DNA from: Clostridiales bacterium | Lineage (GTDB): Bacteria; Bacillota; Clostridia; Christensenellales; JAISNN01 | Length of the DNA stretch: 22,593 bases | NCBI GenBank assembly: GCA_031273965.1 | Contig: JAISQX010000177.1 | Coordinates: 1 to 22,593 of the forward strand | Direction: 5' to 3' | Part shown: in pieces, positions 14,556-22,307 of the stretch | Position numbering within the stretch: position 1 is the stretch's first letter | Layout: each line of letters begins with the position of its first letter | The notes under the pieces: generated by a model | The model's input: only the letters and a program-made list of their open reading frames with translations | Database searches by the model: none | What the model was told of the DNA's origin: nothing | Position numbers and translations under genes: made by a program

Positions 14556-14732
14556 TTTTTATGCTTTCCTTATCGCTTTTTGTATATCCTCTTAGGCGTC
14601 TATTGATAATTATAACGTATTATTCTTAAAAAGACAAGTTAAAAACGTCTTACGCCCTAATGAAAATATAATCCCCCTCTTCCGTTTAAAATTTTTTTTA
14701 ACGAAAATCATAAAGAATTTTTTGAAAACATA

Positions 14733-14761
14733 TTTACTTATGGGCAAATTTATAGTATAAT
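14733..14761 (+). promoter_or_regulatory. Candidate promoter of the FGGY kinase gene
   Basis: TTTACT (14733-14738), 17 bases, TATAAT (14756-14761) on the plus strand. The predicted start near 14768 leaves a leader of about 78 bases before the kinase ATG. I saw no terminator/antiterminator structure in that leader. The rest of the 14556-14845 gap is AT-rich and otherwise featureless. Confidence 0.5.
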
Positions 14762-14845
14762 TATTAAAATCTTTTTTAATAAATTGCGTTTTTTCGCATA
14801 TCTATAGCGCGTCGCGCGTAACTTAATTGAATTTTAGGAGGAAGC

Positions 14846-16330
14846 ATGAAAAAATACATACTTGTGCTTGATTGCGGCACGACTTGTGTCAAAAGTCTCA
14901 TCTATGACAAAAATTTAAAATTTATCGGGATGTCGTCAAGAAAAACCGAGAGCATATATCCCGGACACGGAATGGTTGAACAAGATCCTCTAAAGATTTA
15001 TGCTTTGATTTTGGAAACCGCAAAAGATGTCATGTCAAAATGCTCAATCGACGTTCGCGAAATAGCTTGCGCCGGCATAGGCGCTCAGCGCACCTCGTGG
15101 CTCTTTTGGAACGGCAAGAATTTGAAACCTTTATGCAACCTGATAACATGGCAGGATACGCGCGGAACCCGCGTTCTCAGAGATTTATTTGTCGAAAATC
15201 AACAATTTAATTCCGTATTTCCGGGCATGGCTCCTTATCTTATACCTCTCTACACTCCCGTCATGGTCGCCGCTTCAAAGACGCTTTCGGCGGACTTTTC
15301 CGACGCGCTCTCAAATCCCGACGTCAAATGGGGAAACGTCGATTCATGGTTGTTATACATGCTTACGGGAGGCAAGCAATTTGCCACAACGCTAAGTATG
15401 GCAAGCAACAGCACTATGCTCGACAATAAAACTTGCGAATGGAGTACTTATATTCCTCAATACGTGGGTATGCGCCCGGATATGTTTCCGGAAATACGCG
15501 AGGAAAGCTCGGATTTCGGCGTAATTTCAAAGGAAATCTTCGGCGAAGAAATACCGATTTGCGGCGTTATCGCCGATCAACAAGCCGCCATGTTCGCGCA
15601 AGGCTGCTTTGAACCGACCGTCGCGAAGTGCACCAACGGGAGCGGCACCTTCGTCAACGTCAATATCGGTTCCGAATATAAAACTTTCGGGAACTTTTAC
15701 ACATCCGTGGCTTGGCGGATAAACGGCAAAACCTCTTATATGTTTGAGGGTAATTCCTATACGGCGGGAAGTTGTCTCGAATGGGGAAAAAATCAGTTGG
15801 AACTGTACGGAAGCATAAAACAATTGGACGAAGAAGCCGCGCAAGTCAAGGACAGTAACGGCGTTTACTTTGTTCCGGCGCTCGGCGGAATGTCCGGCGC
15901 GCCGTATAACGATCCCTCCGCCCGCGCGTCTTTTATGGGAATAAGCGCCGATTGTAATCGAAAACACTTGGTCCGCGCTATGCTGGATTCTATCGCTTTC
16001 GCGGCCGCGGACGTGCTTATTTCCTTCAAAAACCTCGGAATCGACATAAAAAAACTAAGCGTATCCGGCGGCGTCTCAAACAGCGACATTGCCGTACAGC
16101 TTTTGTCCGATATTCTCGATATGGAAATTTCACGCCCCGAATCGATAGAGGCGACGGGCTTCGGCATCGCCGCACTGTCGGCAATGTATATGAATTTTAT
16201 CGGCGAAGCCGACATAAAAAAAGGCATGTCCTCGTATAAAACCTTTAAACCGGACCCAAATAGAGAAAACGCTCTCGCGCAATTTTCCATGTGGAAAAAA
16301 GCGCTTGAACGTTCGCTGAAGTGGCTTTAA
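14846..16330 (+). CDS. FGGY-family carbohydrate kinase, glycerol-kinase-like
   Basis: ATP-dependent kinase of sugars or polyols, 494 residues, cytoplasmic. Visible motifs: the phosphate loop L-D-C-G-T-T-C-V-K at 8-16, I-T-W-Q-D-T-R at 100-106, I-A-D-Q-Q-A-A-M-F at 242-250 with the catalytic Asp244, N-G-S-G-T-F at 264-269, F-V-P-A-L-G-G-M-S-G-A-P-Y near 347-359, and S-V-S-G-G-V-S-N-S-D with A-T-G-F-G-I-A-A-L-S-A in the C-terminal ATPase domain. W-Q-D-T-R and D-Q-Q-A resemble glycerol kinase most, but G-Q-R-T replaces the G-x-x-N-Q-R-E-T of true GlpK, so the substrate may be another polyol or ketose. A GGAGG site lies six bases before the ATG. Its stop overlaps the stop of the convergent etfA-like gene, tying it physically to the flavoprotein operon; a similar kinase (ygcE) sits near ygcQ/R/U in E. 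coli. Confidence 0.88.
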   Translation: MKKYILVLDCGTTCVKSLIYDKNLKFIGMSSRKTESIYPGHGMVEQDPLKIYALILETAKDVMSKCSIDVREIACAGIGAQRTSWLFWNGKNLKPLCNLITWQDTRGTRVLRDLFVENQQFNSVFPGMAPYLIPLYTPVMVAASKTLSADFSDALSNPDVKWGNVDSWLLYMLTGGKQFATTLSMASNSTMLDNKTCEWSTYIPQYVGMRPDMFPEIREESSDFGVISKEIFGEEIPICGVIADQQAAMFAQGCFEPTVAKCTNGSGTFVNVNIGSEYKTFGNFYTSVAWRINGKTSYMFEGNSYTAGSCLEWGKNQLELYGSIKQLDEEAAQVKDSNGVYFVPALGGMSGAPYNDPSARASFMGISADCNRKHLVRAMLDSIAFAAADVLISFKNLGIDIKKLSVSGGVSNSDIAVQLLSDILDMEISRPESIEATGFGIAALSAMYMNFIGEADIKKGMSSYKTFKPDPNRENALAQFSMWKKALERSLKWL

Positions 16331-17340
16331 CCTTCGATAGATTTTTCTATATTTTTTAAAAGCATTTCCCCGGCTATAAGATACATATCGCCGACGATCG
16401 CCTCGTCGGCGATTTTCATTATCTGCGAATCCTTATCGACGTTTACCGCCGTTAAGCGTTCCGCGGATTTTATACCGGATAAAAACTCTGCCGACCCGGA
16501 TATTCCAAAAGTTATTAAAAGCTTGGGCGAAACGATTCGCCCGCTCAAGCCTATTTGCCTCGCCTGCGAAAACCATCCTCTGTCGACGACGGCGCGGGAA
16601 CACATCAGCGACGCGCCAAGCTTTTCGCTCAATTTATAAAAAATCTCCGCGTCTTTTTTTTCTCTTAGCCCGCCGCCGACGGCGATTATAATGTCTTTTT
16701 CTTTGAACTTCTCTTCGGAAAAGTCAATCAACCGTTTTTTCAACGGTTCCGTTTCGCCGCATTTCCCGACAACCTTGCGGTATATGACCGTGGGGTTGGT
16801 CTTTTTAGCTTCCGCGTCTTCCGTTACGGCTTCCTTTCGCGACGAAAAGGCGCCCGCCCTCAATACGGCTATCTGCGGACGTGAAAACGGCGTCGTTATT
16901 TCCGCAAGCATACTGCCGCCGAAAGTCGGACGGATTTGTATAAGTCCTCCGTCCTCCGACATAAGCTCGGTGCAATCGGCTGCCGCTCCGGTTTTTAGGA
17001 GCGCCGCCGCCGCCGGCGCGAGAGCCCGTCCCTCGGACGTACCGACAAACATCATAATGTCGGGCTTCAATTCATCCGCGCATATCTTAAGCGCCGAAGC
17101 GTAAGGCATTGCCTCAAAAATCTCAAAAATTCCGCTTTCAAAAACATAGACGGCTTCAAGTCCTTTTAAAGCGCCGGAGTCGAAATCCAAAAAGCCGCTC
17201 CCTTCGCCGGAAACGGCGACTCCGTATATATCCGCCGTATTTTTTGACAAGCAAAAGGCTTCTTTTATCAAATCCGCGCTCAGAGGCGATATTCTGCCCG
17301 ACTCAACTTGAACGTATACCAATATTTTTATTTTACTCAT
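16327..17340 (-). CDS. etfA: Electron transfer flavoprotein alpha subunit (module 2)
   Basis: 337 residues. The N-terminal domain (1-185) has the Rossmann-like EtfA fold, with P-D-I-M-M-F-V-G-T-S-E-G-R-A-L-A-P near 93-109 and I-R-P-T-F-G-G-S-M-L-A near 135-145. The C-terminal FAD domain shows A-V-G-G-G-L-R near 219-225, S-R-A-V-V-D-R-G-W near 248-256, R-Q-I-G-L-S-G-R-I-V-S-P near 260-271, F-G-I-S-G-S near 277-282 and V-N-V-D-K-D-S near 298-304, all standard EtfA signatures for FAD binding. After G-I-S-G the usual Q-H near the flavin is E-F, a departure that may alter flavin chemistry. It pairs with the EtfB encoded just upstream (ATGA overlap) and is preceded by GGAGG. It is the last gene of the seven-gene operon and presumably carries electrons from one of the operon's FAD oxidases. 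Confidence 0.93.
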   Translation of the reverse strand: MSKIKILVYVQVESGRISPLSADLIKEAFCLSKNTADIYGVAVSGEGSGFLDFDSGALKGLEAVYVFESGIFEIFEAMPYASALKICADELKPDIMMFVGTSEGRALAPAAAALLKTGAAADCTELMSEDGGLIQIRPTFGGSMLAEITTPFSRPQIAVLRAGAFSSRKEAVTEDAEAKKTNPTVIYRKVVGKCGETEPLKKRLIDFSEEKFKEKDIIIAVGGGLREKKDAEIFYKLSEKLGASLMCSRAVVDRGWFSQARQIGLSGRIVSPKLLITFGISGSAEFLSGIKSAERLTAVNVDKDSQIMKIADEAIVGDMYLIAGEMLLKNIEKSIEG

Positions 17341-18110
17341 AAAAACCTCCGCGCTATAGCTATCAGACGCTCGGCGGATTCTTTGGGCGTCTCGTATATC
17401 GGCGGATTTTTTGCCGTAAAAACAAGCGGCTTTATGCTTCTTACCGCGGTAGGCGACGCCGTGAGTCCGTAATGCCTCGGAGAGTTATCGGGCAGATCCG
17501 CGGAATCCCAAATACATATTTCCTTCTTCGCCGCTTCCGCATAACCCTTCAGAGAAGCAACCGCCGGAGGCGCTATCTGCTTGCTCACGGCCGCCAGCAT
17601 CGGAAAGCGCGCCTCAACCTCGACGGAAATTCCGCTAAGCTCCTGTATAAAAAACAAAATGCCTTCCCTAAATACAATCCTTTTTATAAAGCCCGCCGCG
17701 GGAATTAAGAGCTGCGCCGCGAGAGAAAATGGCGTTTGAGCGGTACCCCCGTCCGCGGTTCGTTCTCCGCACAAAATCAGATCCGCTCCGCCGAGTTTTT
17801 TTACGGCTTGAGACAGCGCGTACGACGTCGCGTAAACATCCGATCCTTTGAACTCTCTGCCGCAAAGCAATACGCCGCGATCCGCGCCCGCCGCAAGAAC
17901 CTCTCTTAACGCCGATATTGCCGAAGCCGCGCCCATGGAAAGAACGATTATCTCGCCGCCGAACGCTTTTTTTATGGCAAAAGCCGCCGACGCGGCATGA
18001 GAATCGCAGGGATTTAGCATGCCGCCTGAACGCACAAGCGTACCGTCTTTTTCATATATAACCGCGCCGCCGTCATTCGGCACTTGTTTAACGCATAAAA
18101 TTATTCTCAA
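17337..18110 (-). CDS. etfB: Electron transfer flavoprotein beta subunit (module 2)
   Basis: About 257 residues from the TTG at 18110. It opens R-I-I-L-C-V-K-Q-V-P as most EtfB do. Key stretches are G-S-D-V-Y-A-T-S-Y-A-L and D-L-I-L-C-G-E-R-T-A-D-G-G-T-A-Q-T-P-F. The latter corresponds to the nucleotide-binding motif, which reads D-G-D-T-A-Q-V-G-P in NADH-linked and bifurcating ETFs but D-x-C-N-Q-T-G in classical mitochondrial-type ETFs; this protein is nearer the former. K-Q-I-A-P-P-A-V-A-S-L-K-G and an I-C-I-W-D-S-A-D-L ending are also typical. The frame opens at another TTG (18116), but that is one base from the weak GGCGG site; the TTG at 18110 has seven-base spacing and fits family N-termini better. 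The stop overlaps the etfA start by four bases, so the subunits are translationally coupled. Confidence 0.92.
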   Translation of the reverse strand: MRIILCVKQVPNDGGAVIYEKDGTLVRSGGMLNPCDSHAASAAFAIKKAFGGEIIVLSMGAASAISALREVLAAGADRGVLLCGREFKGSDVYATSYALSQAVKKLGGADLILCGERTADGGTAQTPFSLAAQLLIPAAGFIKRIVFREGILFFIQELSGISVEVEARFPMLAAVSKQIAPPAVASLKGYAEAAKKEICIWDSADLPDNSPRHYGLTASPTAVRSIKPLVFTAKNPPIYETPKESAERLIAIARRFL

Positions 18111-18134
18111 AATCAAACCGCCGCAAAAAAATTT

Positions 18135-19184
18135 CTATTTAACCTCACATATATCTCCGTCTTCCCCCACGTATCCAAAAACGCATTTTCTTTTTCGCAT
18201 TTTCTCCGCGCCGTTCAGCGCCTCCACGGTAGCGTGACACATATCCCGAAACTTCCTTAACCCGTCCTCGCCGTACGCCGCAAGGGTATCCGAAGCGTCG
18301 CCGCCGCATTTTTCAAACAACTCGGCGTGTATGTAAAGCTCTTCCGTAACCGCCGCGTCGTCTTTGCCCGACAATTCCGCATAAACCGCCGCACCCGCGC
18401 GGGACGGAAACTGCGGCAAAGCCTCAAGCGCGGATACGGCTGAACGTATCTCGCTTATAATTTTTAACGTCTCCGCGTTAAAATACGCGAAAGCCGCCAA
18501 TGTGAGACGCGTAAAATCCGACTTTTTTCTCCGCGCGCATACGGCTCCGATAAAATCTTTGGCGGCTTCTTCCGTATTAAAAAAATAAACGACGCCCCAA
18601 AACACGCCGTCTTTCGAAGTCAGTTTCAATCCAAAATCCACGGCGGCTCCCCAATTTTTTATATTGCCGACGAGTTCGCGTACCGCCGTTTTTGCGTGCG
18701 CTTGCCTAACCTTTCCTTCCCTATCCACCCATCTTACATAGGCTATATGTTCCCAAACCCGTCCCGCTTGCAATACGTTAAGCCCCATCGCGTTCGAGAC
18801 GAACAGTCCTCCCACCGTCGCGTTTTTTTCCGTGGGATTCGGCGCGAAACGATATTCGCCGCGGCTGAGATATTCCTCAACCCGCCTCAATGTAACGCCC
18901 GCGCGAACCGACAAAACGCATCCGCCGTCGGTCTTTTCAATCACTGGCTCTCCGTAAATCTTTTCCGTAGAAACTATCACGCCGCCGTTCGGAATCGCAC
19001 CGCCGCTAAGCCCCGTTCCCGCTCCGCGAACCGTGACGCTCATTTTATTTTTTGAGGAAAAACAAAAAACCTCGCTTAAATCGCTTTCATTCTCAGGAAA
19101 AGCTATAAAATCCGCATGCCCGACGATATGCGACTCGTCGCTCAAATAGCTTGCGTATTTATTTTCAAAAGGTTTTATTTCCAT
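18135..19184 (-). CDS. Short FAD-binding oxidase (GlcD/VAO family) lacking C-terminal part
   Basis: 349 residues. The FAD-binding half is intact: H-A-D-F-I-A-F-P-E-N-E-S-D near 23-35, V-R-G-A-G-T-G-L-S-G-G-A near 52-63 (pyrophosphate-binding loop) and F-A-P-N-P-T-E-K-N-A-T-V-G-G-L near 113-127 (flavin-facing segment), as in glycolate/D-lactate dehydrogenase subunits. The following 150 residues match the start of the substrate cap, but the chain stops at 349. The usual H-G-D-G-N-x-H motif and final D-P-x-x-x-x-N-P-G segment of GlcD/LctD proteins are missing. There is no leftover reading frame in the 17-18 bases before etfB, so it is either a naturally short subunit (as GlcE is) or an old truncation. 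It overlaps the upstream etfA by ten bases and has GAGG just before its ATG. It probably feeds electrons to the downstream ETF. Confidence 0.85.
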   Translation of the reverse strand: MEIKPFENKYASYLSDESHIVGHADFIAFPENESDLSEVFCFSSKNKMSVTVRGAGTGLSGGAIPNGGVIVSTEKIYGEPVIEKTDGGCVLSVRAGVTLRRVEEYLSRGEYRFAPNPTEKNATVGGLFVSNAMGLNVLQAGRVWEHIAYVRWVDREGKVRQAHAKTAVRELVGNIKNWGAAVDFGLKLTSKDGVFWGVVYFFNTEEAAKDFIGAVCARRKKSDFTRLTLAAFAYFNAETLKIISEIRSAVSALEALPQFPSRAGAAVYAELSGKDDAAVTEELYIHAELFEKCGGDASDTLAAYGEDGLRKFRDMCHATVEALNGAEKMRKRKCVFGYVGEDGDICEVK

Positions 19185-20035
19185 AATGCCTCAAGCTCCG
19201 TCAATATCACCTCGGCGTCGGCGAGCAAACCAAAATCCGCCTTTTTAAATATAGGCGCGTCCGAATCGTTGTTTACGGCGACAAGTTTTTTGGATCGTTC
19301 GACCCCGTACATAAACGCGGAAGCTCCGGACGCTCCCAATATTACGCATATATCCGGCGCGATGACTCTTCCCGATTGTCCGACGATATATTCGGCGCCT
19401 CCAAATTCCAAAGCGGCGGCTCTCGTAAGCCAAGCATTCGCTCCGATTTTTCCGGCAAGAACTTTTAACCGCTCAAAATTCCGTCCGTTTTTAAGTCCTA
19501 ATCCTCCGACTAACGCAATTCCGACATTTTTGTCGGGCTGAGGAGCAACGGTGATGACTTTTGCAAAACCGAGAGGAATTTTCATATCAATATTTGAGCC
19601 GCAAATTTTTTTCACAACGTAAAATTCGCCGTTTTCCTCAATTACTCCGTCCGCATTCATAACGCATTCGACGCCGAAACGATAAGCCAATCGCGCGAAT
19701 ACCCTATTCGCGCAAGGCGCGCTTTCGGTTAAAAAAACCGTTTGCCCGTCGTCTTTTCGCCGTAAATCCTCCGATAGCTCTTCAAACGCGGCGTCTTCGC
19801 CGCGCCGCAAAACAAAGAATTCGCCTTCTTTAAGACTCGAACGTTCGGTTTCGTCATCGACCCCGTCCAAATAGTAGACCTCCGTTTTCGCGCCGTTTTT
19901 TATAAGCGGCGCGGCGAAAGCTCTCAGACTATCGGCTATTTCTTCTCGCTTCAAACCCGCGAACTTGAAAGTCTTTTCTTCTATTCTTCTCTCTTTGCGC
20001 GATACGCCGGATAAGACAAAGACTATGCGCCTCAT
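19175..20035 (-). CDS. Electron transfer flavoprotein alpha subunit-like (module 1, YgcQ-type)
   Basis: 286 residues, shorter than the module 2 EtfA because the N-terminal domain is reduced and divergent (1-165, hardly recognisable alone). The C-terminal FAD domain is clear: A-L-V-G-G-L-G-L-K-N-G near 172-182, W-L-T-R-A-A-A-L-E near 203-211, Y-I-V-G-Q-S-G-R-V-I-A-P near 217-228, L-G-A-S-G-A near 233-238, V-N-N-D-S-D-A-P-I-F-K-K-A-D-F-G-L near 251-267. The usual Asp after S-R-A-x-V in EtfA is replaced (A-L-E). Size and divergence recall E. coli YgcQ. Its start overlaps the upstream etfB-like stop by four bases (ATGA), so the two are made together, and its end overlaps the second FAD oxidase gene. 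It likely forms a dimer with the module 1 beta subunit and accepts electrons from an FAD oxidase of the operon. Confidence 0.87.
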   Translation of the reverse strand: MRRIVFVLSGVSRKERRIEEKTFKFAGLKREEIADSLRAFAAPLIKNGAKTEVYYLDGVDDETERSSLKEGEFFVLRRGEDAAFEELSEDLRRKDDGQTVFLTESAPCANRVFARLAYRFGVECVMNADGVIEENGEFYVVKKICGSNIDMKIPLGFAKVITVAPQPDKNVGIALVGGLGLKNGRNFERLKVLAGKIGANAWLTRAAALEFGGAEYIVGQSGRVIAPDICVILGASGASAFMYGVERSKKLVAVNNDSDAPIFKKADFGLLADAEVILTELEALWK

Positions 20036-20802
20036 CGCTTTATGCTCCCTTTGAGAATTTCGGTAAATTCGGAAATCTCCGAAAGCATTTTACATTCGCG
20101 GCGGTTTTCCTTATATTCAAACTTTATCTCCGAAAACGAGTTCGTTTTACAAGCGGTCGCGCCACTAAATATATCAATGTTTTTCCCAACCGTCGCAAGG
20201 CGTTTTTTTAGCGTCGTTATTCTCAATCCCGCGATTTGTCCGGTCCCGACTGAAACGACGGCGGGTTCGTCTATTCTGCACCGTCTTATCCCCCCCGTCG
20301 GCTCTCTTATATCGGCAAAAAAAACGCCCTCCGCAAAACCCGCGTCAAAAGCCTCCCCTATCGCGCGAAGCTTTAACCTCTCCGCTATATAGAACGGCAC
20401 GACTCCTCCGTCCGCATATCCCGCCTGTTTACCGGTTAAAACTAAATCGGGCGAGATTTCTTTTATTCTTCCGGCAAGGTTTTTCGCCGCCGATAACGAA
20501 TTAAACGCGCACGTTCCCTCGTCTTTGATAAGCTCTACGCGGTCGAAGCCCGCCGCAAAAAGCGCGCTTGAAAAGACATTTTTTAATTCGCCGGCAAAAG
20601 TCAACGCCGTACACTCCGCAAAGCCGCCGTCTTTCTCGACGTCGTCTTTTATGCGCAACGCAAGTTCCAACGCCGTTTCATCAAAGCAATTTATTATACG
20701 CTTCGCGCAGTTTAAATCGGACTCCGACGAAAAATTTTCCCAATCGCTTTTCAAAACTTGTTCAAAATCCGGCACCACTTTAAAGCAAACGACTATTTTC
20801 AT
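20032..20802 (-). CDS. Electron transfer flavoprotein beta subunit-like (module 1, YgcR-type)
   Basis: 256 residues beginning K-I-V-V-C-F-K-V-V-P-D, with N-C-F-D-E-T-A-L-E-L-A-L-R-I-K-D (the 'inp.De.AleeAlrlke' EtfB segment), L-F-A-A-G-F-D-R-V-E-L-I and D-L-V-L-T-G-K-Q-A-G-Y-A-D-G-G-V-V-P-F-Y-I-A-E-R-L. At the position of the D-G-D-T-A-Q nucleotide-binding motif it has Y-A-D-G-G-V, so AMP/NAD or second-flavin binding is probably altered compared with the module 2 partner. Two Cys-containing stretches (C-A-K-R, C-F-D-E) are not an Fe-S motif. A GAGG site lies eight bases before the ATG. There is a 56-base gap after the upstream FAD oxidase, the widest in the operon, with no promoter that I could recognise. 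Confidence 0.87.
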   Translation of the reverse strand: MKIVVCFKVVPDFEQVLKSDWENFSSESDLNCAKRIINCFDETALELALRIKDDVEKDGGFAECTALTFAGELKNVFSSALFAAGFDRVELIKDEGTCAFNSLSAAKNLAGRIKEISPDLVLTGKQAGYADGGVVPFYIAERLKLRAIGEAFDAGFAEGVFFADIREPTGGIRRCRIDEPAVVSVGTGQIAGLRITTLKKRLATVGKNIDIFSGATACKTNSFSEIKFEYKENRRECKMLSEISEFTEILKGSIKR

Positions 20803-20858
20803 CGCATAATCCTCTTAAATATAAAGAACGCTCCGCACAAAAGCATATTCACGAAAAA

Positions 20859-22292
20859 CTATTCCTTATCGGCTAAAATAACTCCCTTGTTAAAGATTCC
20901 GTTAGGATCCAATGCCCGCTTTATCCTATACAAAAGCCCGTACGAGCTTCCGTGCTCCTCCGGCATCCACCGCGTGCGGTACTTTCCGGAGCCGTGATGA
21001 TGGGCTATGCTGCCTCCTCTCGCGAGCGTTTCCTCCATTATGACCCGTATGATATTCATATAAATTTCGCGCGCGCATTCCGGCTTATCCTTATCCGCCA
21101 TGGCTCCGAAAGTAAAGTATATATTCGTTCCTTGAACGTAACTGTGCGACGAATGTCCCGCTATACTCGCCAAACTCTCGACTTCTCGCGGCATTCTCTC
21201 CGTCACCGCTTCGTATATGTCGGCTATTTTGGACCACGGAGCTGAAATTTCGCAAGTGTCGGCTATCGCGCCAAGCTTGTAGTATTTATATTTGTCAAGC
21301 GTCGCGCACACGTCGTTTCTGTGTTCAAGCCAATGCAACACGGGCTTTTCTCCCAAATCCACGGTCTCGTAATTCTTTAAAATCTCTTCTACTCCCTTTC
21401 CTATCGCCGCCGCGACCGCCGACGGCCCCTCCGCAATCAAAATAAGAATACAATATCCCTCCGGCGCCAAGTTTCCCAAATCCCTCTCCGTTTCCGTCGG
21501 GTCGTGCAAGCGTACGACGGCGGGACGATACCCGCCGACGGTTATTTCACGCAACGCAGCAAGCCCGTTCCTCATGCCCTTGACGCCGTAAGCGCGCATC
21601 CAACGCGTTTCGGGCGAATAACGAAAGATCTTGAGCGTCGCTTCGGTTATGAATCCGAGCGTGCCCTCGCTGCCTATAAATATCTGGCGTAAATCGGGTC
21701 CGACGGAACGGCGCGGACTATTTTTTATTTTTATTATCTCGCCGTCCGCAAGCACGGCTTCCAATCCGACTACAAGGTCCTCTATTCCGCCGTACAGCGT
21801 AGAAAATTGACCTATACTCCTCGTCGCGAGCAACCCTCCCACATGCGCCATAGGAAGCGATTGAGGAAAATGTCCCGTCGTGTATCCGCGTTTGTTGAGA
21901 TAGTTTTCCAAGTATTCAAGAGGAGTCCCCGCACGCGCCGTAACCCACATATCCGTTTCGTTAAAATCGACTATTCCGTTCATCGCCGAACCGTCCAAAA
22001 TAACTCCGCCTTCTATAGGTTCCACGCCCAGCGTCACGCTTGAACCGCCGGTTTTTGGGACAACGTCGATTTTATTCGCGTTAAAAAAACGTAAAGCCGC
22101 CGACGCTTCCTCCGCGCTCCGCGGACTTACGACGCACGCCGCTTTCGGCGCAAAGTGTTTGCCCGCTCCGCGTTCGAATATGCGAAATCCTATATAATCC
22201 TTTGAGCATTCAAGTATTACTTTTTCGTCGTCGCTTACGCGGTCGTTGCCCAAAAGCTTTTTTAGCTCGGCGGTTATTTGCTCGTTATTCAT
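20859..22292 (-). CDS. FAD-linked oxidase, alkyl-DHAP-synthase-like (YgcU-type)
   Basis: 477 residues, VAO/PCMH flavoprotein family. FAD-binding elements: V-V-P-K-T-G-G-S-S-V-T-L-G near 77-89 and G-H-F-P-Q-S-L-P-M-A-H-V-G-G-L-L-A-T-R-S near 139-158, followed by Y-G-G-I-E-D-L-V-V-G-L-E-A-V. The C-terminal I-A-H-H-H-G-S-G-K-Y-R-T-R-W with L-D-P-N-G-I-F-N-K-G is the three-His motif and closing segment of alkyldihydroxyacetone-phosphate synthase, rather than the H-G-D-G-N of D-lactate dehydrogenases. True AGPS makes ether lipids, but bacterial relatives such as E. coli YgcU sit in ETF-containing operons and are more probably dehydrogenases of a phosphorylated or acidic polyol (inference). GAGAGG precedes the ATG, 15 bases after the DUF1667 gene. 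No signal peptide or membrane segment: cytoplasmic. Confidence 0.9.
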   Translation of the reverse strand: MNNEQITAELKKLLGNDRVSDDEKVILECSKDYIGFRIFERGAGKHFAPKAACVVSPRSAEEASAALRFFNANKIDVVPKTGGSSVTLGVEPIEGGVILDGSAMNGIVDFNETDMWVTARAGTPLEYLENYLNKRGYTTGHFPQSLPMAHVGGLLATRSIGQFSTLYGGIEDLVVGLEAVLADGEIIKIKNSPRRSVGPDLRQIFIGSEGTLGFITEATLKIFRYSPETRWMRAYGVKGMRNGLAALREITVGGYRPAVVRLHDPTETERDLGNLAPEGYCILILIAEGPSAVAAAIGKGVEEILKNYETVDLGEKPVLHWLEHRNDVCATLDKYKYYKLGAIADTCEISAPWSKIADIYEAVTERMPREVESLASIAGHSSHSYVQGTNIYFTFGAMADKDKPECAREIYMNIIRVIMEETLARGGSIAHHHGSGKYRTRWMPEEHGSSYGLLYRIKRALDPNGIFNKGVILADKE

Positions 22293-22307
22293 AAAATTTT
22301 CCTCTCT

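Noticed and set aside
16327..20802. Simple electron-bifurcating lactate dehydrogenase (Lct-type) operon
   Set aside because: Oxidase 1 has the AGPS-type HHH motif, oxidase 2 lacks the lactate dehydrogenase C-terminal motif, and no lactate permease or racemase is present. The module order is similar, so distant kinship remains possible.
20859..22292. Ether-lipid (plasmalogen) synthase function for the AGPS-like protein
   Set aside because: The three-His motif fits AGPS, but the surrounding ETF and DUF1667 genes point to dehydrogenation and no lipid gene is nearby.
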